In this document: one piece after another, positions 59,278 through 64,000 of the stretch
How the letters are laid out: every line of letters starts with the position of its first letter
Numbering within the stretch: the first letter of the stretch is position 1
NCBI RefSeq assembly: GCF_010894405.1
Contig: NZ_JAAIYA010000003.1
Location: forward strand, 124,001-188,000
DNA length: 64,000 nt
Direction of reading: 5' to 3'
DNA from: Pyxidicoccus caerfyrddinensis
Lineage (GTDB): Bacteria > Myxococcota > Myxococcia > Myxococcales > Myxococcaceae
Notes under the pieces: model-generated
Database searches by the model: none
What the model saw: only the letters and a program-made list of their open reading frames with translations
What the model was told of the DNA's origin: nothing
Position numbers and translations under genes: made by a program

Positions 59278-59361
59278 CGGCGGGCGAAGCGCCAGTCCCG
59301 CGCCCGGTGCGAGCAGCGCACCGGGTCCTCTAAGCCAGGCACCCGCGCTGGAGCGCGACGG

Positions 59362-60336
59362 CTACAGGTCCAGCACCAGCCGCTTGGAGCGGGCGCGAGA
59401 CACGCAGACGAGCATGCGCTTGTCGCCCGCGGGCTCCTGCTGGAAGAACGTGTCGCGGTGCTCGGGCTGGCCGTCGCAGACGCGGGTGAGGCACGTGCCG
59501 CACGAGCCGGCCTCGCAGTCACTCTGCACGCGCACGCCGTTGCGGCGGAGCACGTTGAGCACGGACTGCCCGGCGGGCACCTGGAGCACCTGGCCGGTGC
59601 TGCGGATGGACACCTCGAAGTCGGAGTCCACCTGGCCCGTGGCGGCGCCGGTGCCCTCGGCGGTGAAGGACTCGAAGTGCACCTTCTCCCAGGGCCAGCG
59701 GTGGTGCGTGGCCGCGTCGCGCACGGCCTTCATCAGCCCCGAGGGGCCGCAGCAGTACAGGCGCGCCCCTGGCCCGCGAGTGGCCAGCAGCGCCTTCACG
59801 TCCAGGCCCTTCGACGGGTCTCCGCCGTCGAAGTAGAAGCGCACGCGGTCCGCGAAGGGCGCGGTGGAGAGCAGCTCGCGGAAGGCGGTGCGCTCGGGCG
59901 TGCGGGAGCAGTAGTGCAGCGTGTAGTTGGCGCCGGTGCGCTCGAGCATCCGCACCATGGCCAGCATCGGGGTGATGCCGATGCCGCCCGCCACCAGCAC
60001 GTAGCTGCGCGCGAAGAGCAGGGGGAAGTTGTTGTTGGGCGCACCCACTTCGAGCACGTCGCCCACGTGGACGCGCTCGTGCATGGCGCGCGAGCCACCG
60101 CGCCCCCTGCCATCCATGTGCACGGCGATGACGTAGCGGTGCGTCTCGTCCGGGTCATTGCAGAGCGAGTACGAGCGCACGAAGTCGCCCGGCCCCGGCA
60201 CGCATACTTGAAGGTGGGCACCGGCCTCGAACCCGGGCAGCGCGCCGCCGTCCTCGGCGACCAGCTCGTACGACAGGATGTCCTCTGCCTCGCGAGTGAT
60301 GCTCGCGACCCGCACCCGCAGGGTGTCATTCACCAC
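59362..60336 (-). CDS. PDR/VanB-type flavin and 2Fe-2S oxidoreductase (oxygenase reductase component)
   Basis: 324 residues from a GTG at 60336 with GGGGAGA upstream; a second GTG follows directly. The order is that of phthalate dioxygenase reductase: flavin-binding barrel with RSYSLCND, NAD-binding domain with VAGGIGITPMLAMVRML and YCCGPSGLM, then a C-terminal plant-type ferredoxin with CEAGSCGTC and the last Cys in LVCVS. It passes electrons from NAD(P)H to a partner oxygenase. No Rieske or P450 oxygenase gene is adjacent, so its partner must be elsewhere. It is transcribed away from the hemerythrin-like gene. Confidence 0.92.
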   Translation of the reverse strand: MVNDTLRVRVASITREAEDILSYELVAEDGGALPGFEAGAHLQVCVPGPGDFVRSYSLCNDPDETHRYVIAVHMDGRGRGGSRAMHERVHVGDVLEVGAPNNNFPLLFARSYVLVAGGIGITPMLAMVRMLERTGANYTLHYCSRTPERTAFRELLSTAPFADRVRFYFDGGDPSKGLDVKALLATRGPGARLYCCGPSGLMKAVRDAATHHRWPWEKVHFESFTAEGTGAATGQVDSDFEVSIRSTGQVLQVPAGQSVLNVLRRNGVRVQSDCEAGSCGTCLTRVCDGQPEHRDTFFQQEPAGDKRMLVCVSRARSKRLVLDL

Positions 60337-60757
60337 GGTGTCTCCCCTTCCCCTCGCTCGCCGCCGGCGGGACGCCGCCACCCGGTCAGGGCGCCCCGGA
60401 CATTGGTCAGCGACCGTCCGAGCGGTGATTGCACCGGGGTACAGGGTGTTCGTCCGCTTCAAGGCGATGCAACCCCTTGAGGGCCCGTGAGCTGGGCTGC
60501 AAACCCCGCCGCTCGTGGAAACCGGAGCGGAGCGCGGCACGTCTCCGTGACACCCGCGCCTCCCGGAGGGGCACGCGGTGGTGGCGATCGGACAAGTTCG
60601 CCCGGCCGCCTGCCGGGCATGCGGAGCAGCGGGCCATCCCCGAGCCACCCCGGCATGCGGGAGCGGCCATCCACACCATCCACTACGTGCCGCGCTGCGC
60701 CAGGAGTCCTGCGCTCGGTGGGGGAATGCGCGGCCTCACGACTTCAAGGAGGTTTCC
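60337..60757. other. Divergent intergenic region, no gene seen
   Basis: 421 bases between the reductase and the hemerythrin-like gene. Open frames here are Arg/Gly-rich and lack ribosome-binding sites. The strong AAGGAGG just before 60758 belongs to the hemerythrin-like gene. No operator was recognised. Confidence 0.5.
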
Positions 60758-61405
60758 ATGGATGCCATCGCGTTGCTGAAGGCGGACCACAAGACGGTGG
60801 AGCAGCTCTTCCGGAAGTACGAGAAGGCGGGCCCCAACGCCCACAAGCTGAAGCGGAAGCTGGTGGATCAGCTGGTGCACGAGCTGTCCGTGCATGCCGC
60901 CATCGAGGAGCAGGTCTTCTATCCGGCGGTGCGCGCGCGCTCGGAGGAGCTGGGGAGCGACGTGCTGAACGCGCTGGAGGAGCACCACGTGGTGAAGCTG
61001 GTGCTCGCGGAGCTGGACGCGATGCCGCCCGAGGCGGAGCGCTTCGACGCCAAGGTGCACGTGCTGATGGAGAGCGTGCGCGCGCACGTGCTGGAGGAGG
61101 AGACCGAGCTCTTCCCGGCCGTGAAGAAGGCCTTCCGCCCGCAGGAGCTGCGGACGATGGGGGATGTGCTGGAGATGGCGAAGAGGGCGGCGCCCACGCG
61201 GCCGCACCCGCTGGCGCCGGACACGCCGCCGGCCAACCTGGTGGCGGGCGCGGTGTCGGCGGTGATGGACATCGGCCGGGACGCGCTGAGGGCCGCGCGC
61301 CGAAAGGCGACTACGAAGGTCCGCTCGGTAGCAGGGCTCCGTCCGAGCCCGAAGCAGGAGCCTCGCCCGGGGTACGGGGCGGGCGGCGACGCGGCGAGCC
61401 CGTGA
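60758..61405 (+). CDS. Hemerythrin-like HHE domain protein
   Basis: 215 residues with AAGGAGG upstream of the ATG. The four-helix HHE bundle fills residues 1-125: LLKADHKTVEQLF, LSVHAAIEEQVFYP, LEEHHVVKLVLAEL and RAHVLEEETELFP supply the His and Glu residues that bind a di-iron centre. A basic, Pro/Ala-rich tail follows (about 140-215; RAARRKATTKVRS). Such proteins bind oxygen, nitric oxide or reactive oxygen and help repair iron-sulfur centres. The basic tail may bind nucleic acid or membranes; this is inference. Confidence 0.92.
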   Translation: MDAIALLKADHKTVEQLFRKYEKAGPNAHKLKRKLVDQLVHELSVHAAIEEQVFYPAVRARSEELGSDVLNALEEHHVVKLVLAELDAMPPEAERFDAKVHVLMESVRAHVLEEETELFPAVKKAFRPQELRTMGDVLEMAKRAAPTRPHPLAPDTPPANLVAGAVSAVMDIGRDALRAARRKATTKVRSVAGLRPSPKQEPRPGYGAGGDAASP

Positions 61406-61596
61406 GCCGGGACCGGGCGGATGGCTGAGACGCGCGCCAGGGGCCGGCGGTTCCAGTTCGTGGCGCACGCATGAGGCAGGGCGAAAGAGAGTGAAGGGCA
61501 CCGTGGCGGAGTGAATGCCGCGCGGTGCCCGGCCGTCTTGTGGGTGAGGACGTCGCATCACGACCCCGCACCACTGGATTCGCCCGAGGAGGCGCC

Positions 61597-62355
61597 ATGC
61601 TCCCTGCCCGACCTGTCCGTTCCCTGTTTCTCACCGCGCTGCTGCTCACTGGCCTGGTGGCCTCCGCGCAGCCCGAGCCCGTGTCCCAGCCGCGCCCGCC
61701 GGTGGACCCCGCCGTGCGGACGATTCGCGTGGAGGGCACGGGCGAGGTGAAGGCGCAGCCGGACGAGGCCTTCATCGACCTGGCGGTGGAGACGGTGGCG
61801 CCGAACGCGAAGGTGGCGGGCGAGCAGAACGCGAAGCGGATGGAGAAGGTGATTGCGGCGCTGACGTCCGCGGGGATTGCGCGGCGGGAAATCCAGACGC
61901 GCAACTACTCGGTGTACCCGGAGTACGCGCCGCCCGCGCCCAACGAGCAGGAGCCGAAGCTGAAGGGCTACCGCGTGAGCAACGTGGTCAGCGTGCATGT
62001 GACGGAGCTGTCGCGGGTGGGAAGCCTGCTGGACCAGGCGCTCGCGGCGGGAGCGAACCGGGTGGACCAGGTGCGCTTCGGGCTGAGCCGTGAGGACGCG
62101 GTGCAGGGCGAGGCGCTGCGTCAGGCCGTGGCGCGGGCGCGCAAGTCGGCCGAGGTGCTCGCGGCGGCGCTGAACGTGAAGCTGGGCGCGGTGCTGGACG
62201 CGAGCACGGTGACGGAGCCCCCGAGGCTGTACCCGGCGCGGCTGGCGATGGCGGAGATGTCGGACGCCCGCGCGACGACGACGCCCATCCAGCCGGAGGA
62301 GCAGACGGTGCAGGCGAAGGTGACGCTCATCTACGTCATCGAGTCCGCGAAGTAG
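61597..62355 (+). CDS. SIMPL (DUF541) domain protein, exported
   Basis: 252 residues from the ATG at 61597 (GAGGAGG upstream). A signal peptide ends ASAQ. The mature protein is one SIMPL/DUF541 domain: IRVEGTGEVKAQPDEAFIDLAVETVAPNAKVA, then GIARREIQTRNYSVYPEY, VSNVVSVHVTELSRVGSLLDQALAAGANRVDQVRFGL, and a C-terminal VQAKVTLIYVI. Family members, such as the BP26 protein of Brucella, form periplasmic or surface multimeric barrels. The role here is probably envelope-associated. A stem-loop follows the stop. Confidence 0.92.
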   Translation: MLPARPVRSLFLTALLLTGLVASAQPEPVSQPRPPVDPAVRTIRVEGTGEVKAQPDEAFIDLAVETVAPNAKVAGEQNAKRMEKVIAALTSAGIARREIQTRNYSVYPEYAPPAPNEQEPKLKGYRVSNVVSVHVTELSRVGSLLDQALAAGANRVDQVRFGLSREDAVQGEALRQAVARARKSAEVLAAALNVKLGAVLDASTVTEPPRLYPARLAMAEMSDARATTTPIQPEEQTVQAKVTLIYVIESAK

Positions 62356-62367
62356 CCGCGCTCTCCC

Positions 62368-62401
62368 GTCAGGCGGCACGGTGCTCCGCTGCCTGCCTGA
62401 C
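62368..62401. terminator. Stem-loop after the SIMPL gene
   Basis: Arms GTCAGGCGGCA and TGCC(T)GCCTGAC pair over 11 bases with one bulge, starting 13 bases after the stop. Most likely a terminator. Confidence 0.55.
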
Positions 62402-62536
62402 CTCCCTCTGGGCTGGGAGGGTGGAGCACCTGGGTTCTCGGTCGCCTGGACCGTTCGCATCATGAGGAGGGGAGGGACGCCGGGCATGTGGGCCCGGGCC
62501 CTCGGACTTCTTGCACGGGCAGGAGGGCAGGGGACG

Positions 62537-63091
62537 ATGACCGGCAGACGCGGCTGGACGTTCGTGGCGCTCGTGGTGGGCAGCCTGGCGCTGGGGTGCC
62601 GGGACGAGGAGGTCGAGGGGACGGCGGGTCCCTCGGCGGGCGAACGAGAAGGACGCTCCGATGTCCTCCGGGGGCTGATGGCTTCGAAGGAGCGGGCACC
62701 CGAGCCGGAGAACCTCAAGGGTCCCTCTGACTTGATGCCCCAGCCCACCCCGCCCGAGCCCCAGCCGGAGCAGGGACAGGGAGGCTCGGGTCGTCCCGAG
62801 CCCATGCGGAGTGTGCAGGGTCAGGTGTCGTGGGTCGGAGACGACGAGCTCCTCATCCGCGACGCGGAGGGCAAGGAGCACGACTTCGAGGTGAACGCGG
62901 ACACGCGGCTCGTGGTGGGGAAGGACGTCGTGTCGCTGCGCGCGATGCACAAGGACGACGCGGTCCGCGTGAGCTACGACGAGGGCGCGGGCGGTCTGGT
63001 GGCGCGCCAGGTGGAGGTGATGCCTGAGCAGGACACGCGTCCTGGCCAGGAACGCGCGCCGCGGGGCGAAGACGCCGCGCCGCCGCGCTGA
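62537..63091 (+). CDS. Exported hypothetical lipoprotein, 184 residues
   Basis: The ATG at 62537 follows AGGAGGGCAGGGG. The signal WTFVALVVGSLALGC has a lipobox LALGC. Residues about 25-90 are a charged, Pro-rich spacer. The following 70 residues form a small domain (VQGQVSWVGDDELLIRDAEGKEHDFEVNADTRLVVGKDVVSLRAMHKDDAVRVSYDEGAGG) with alternating strands reminiscent of an OB-fold or PRC-type barrel, like those that place a cofactor or ion in periplasmic proteins. The C-terminus is charged and disordered. Function unknown. Confidence 0.75.
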   Translation: MTGRRGWTFVALVVGSLALGCRDEEVEGTAGPSAGEREGRSDVLRGLMASKERAPEPENLKGPSDLMPQPTPPEPQPEQGQGGSGRPEPMRSVQGQVSWVGDDELLIRDAEGKEHDFEVNADTRLVVGKDVVSLRAMHKDDAVRVSYDEGAGGLVARQVEVMPEQDTRPGQERAPRGEDAAPPR

Positions 63092-63110
63092 GCCCGCGCG
63101 GGGTGTCGCG

Positions 63111-64000
63111 TCAGAACGCGCCGCCGTCCGCGCGCCGGCCCGCGGAGGAGCCGAGTCCCGGGTTGAGCGTGGTGTGCGAAACCCAGCCCGCGTCGGGCAC
63201 GGCGTCCGGCATCCGGTTGATGGACACGTTGTCGATGGTGGTGGTGTAGCTCACCGAGTCCACGACACCGCCGTCGGGAGCACGCAGGCTGGTGGTGTCG
63301 CCATCGTTGTTGAGGCCGAGCTGCCCGGTGGAAGCGGACAGCGTGTTGGGAGTGCCGGCGTCGAACCCCCTGGGGCCGCCGTACACGACGAAGGCGCGGC
63401 CCGGAGCGAGCGACGTCCCCGAGGGGAAGACGTGCCGCACGAAGGCGGAGTCCCACAGGCTCCAGCCGGACAGGTCCGCGTTGGAGGCGCCGGAGTTGAG
63501 CACCTCGATGAACTCGAAGTGGGGGTCGCCCACGCCGGCGTCTCCGGCGGGCTCGTTGGCGAGGACCTCGTTGATGAAGAGCATGGGCGTGGTCGGGGGA
63601 ACCGAGCCGCCTCCGCCCAGGTCGTACTGACTGACGACGGGGTAGTGGTCGCTGACGGTGTTGCCGTAGTCGGGAATCCAGCTGTCGGGGCGCAGCACGC
63701 GGACGGAGCCGGACAGGTAGTCCACGGTCATCTCGTTGGTGGCGAGCGTGTGGTCGATGGCGTCGCGGTACACGACGGTGGTGCGCTCCCCGGCGAGCGA
63801 CAGCGGCCGGGTGATGAAGGTGTAGTTGACCGTGTCGAGCAAGAAGGGCTCGAAGGGGCTGGCAAGGTACTGGCCGTCATTGCCGCGGGTGATGGAGTGG
63901 TCGACGTCATCGTTCCAGTCGCCGATGACGAGCACGCGCTCGGAGGGCATGGCGCTGTCGAGATAGCTCTTGAGCGCGATGCCGCCGCGCTGCCGCTGCC
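63111..64000 (-). CDS. Endonuclease/exonuclease/phosphatase protein with lamin-tail domain, C-terminal part
   Basis: The frame stays open to the right edge (the last bases read QRQRGGIALKSYLDSAM), so the N-terminus is outside the window. The EEP active-site motifs GDWNDDVD and SDHYPV are present, with HTLATNEMTVDYL near them. C-terminal to these, about residues 115-250 of the visible part form a lamin-tail domain (INEVLANEPAGDAGVGDPHFEFIEVLNSG...LSGWSLWDS...GRAFVVYGG...GLNNDGDTTSLRAPDG). This order is that of large secreted nucleases of myxobacteria and Shewanella-type ExeM. It is likely an extracellular DNase, useful in predation or DNA scavenging. Confidence 0.9.
   Translation of the reverse strand, partial: QRQRGGIALKSYLDSAMPSERVLVIGDWNDDVDHSITRGNDGQYLASPFEPFLLDTVNYTFITRPLSLAGERTTVVYRDAIDHTLATNEMTVDYLSGSVRVLRPDSWIPDYGNTVSDHYPVVSQYDLGGGGSVPPTTPMLFINEVLANEPAGDAGVGDPHFEFIEVLNSGASNADLSGWSLWDSAFVRHVFPSGTSLAPGRAFVVYGGPRGFDAGTPNTLSASTGQLGLNNDGDTTSLRAPDGGVVDSVSYTTTIDNVSINRMPDAVPDAGWVSHTTLNPGLGSSAGRRADGGAF

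Overview
The window is high-GC (about 70%) and dense with secreted lipoproteins, a Ser/Thr kinase, a hybrid histidine kinase with a two-component-regulator propeller, MoxR/VWA genes and multihaem cytochromes. That points to a fruiting myxobacterium of the Myxococcaceae (Myxococcus, Corallococcus or Pyxidicoccus type). No rRNA, tRNA, CRISPR array, insertion sequence or phage structural gene was seen. All calls come from reading the sequence and recalling families; no database search was run.

Layout. 1-3.0 kb: a tripartite RND efflux operon on the minus strand (TolC-like, adaptor, permease cut by the edge). 3.2-6.0 kb: an octahaem cytochrome c with HEAT and TPR repeats, then two small unknown genes. 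6.1-12.7 kb: an SDR oxidoreductase convergent with an MmyB-type regulator, a secreted M4 metalloprotease divergent from an orphan AAA ATPase, an alpha/beta hydrolase and a DUF427 protein. 12.7-20.2 kb: a tightly overlapping minus-strand operon MoxR ATPase, DUF5682, VWA protein, SWIM/HEAT protein. 20.4-30.7 kb: mostly single genes (GNAT, DUF3088, DUF4185 with duplicated binding modules, a DUF3142 pair, an HxlR/carboxymuconolactone decarboxylase divergent pair with twin operators, an Mce-type ABC ATPase with altered catalytic residues).

30.9-38.8 kb holds the most unusual region. A minimal type I CBASS anti-phage module (CD-NTase plus patatin-like CapV phospholipase) sits at the end of a chain of overlapping genes. 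That chain starts with a glycosyltransferase/radical SAM-SPASM fusion and a WG-repeat/O-methyltransferase fusion. Base composition suggests the CBASS pair was acquired later than the two upstream genes. Whether the four act together is unknown.

38.8-64 kb: a run of exported proteins (kelch lipoprotein, M24 peptidase, dihaem peroxidase-like protein, beta-barrel, S8 protease, S41 protease split by a frame break, SIMPL, nuclease with lamin-tail domain). It is interspersed with a membrane Ser/Thr kinase, an RDD protein, a 1,440-residue hybrid histidine kinase, a flavin/2Fe-2S reductase and a hemerythrin-like protein.
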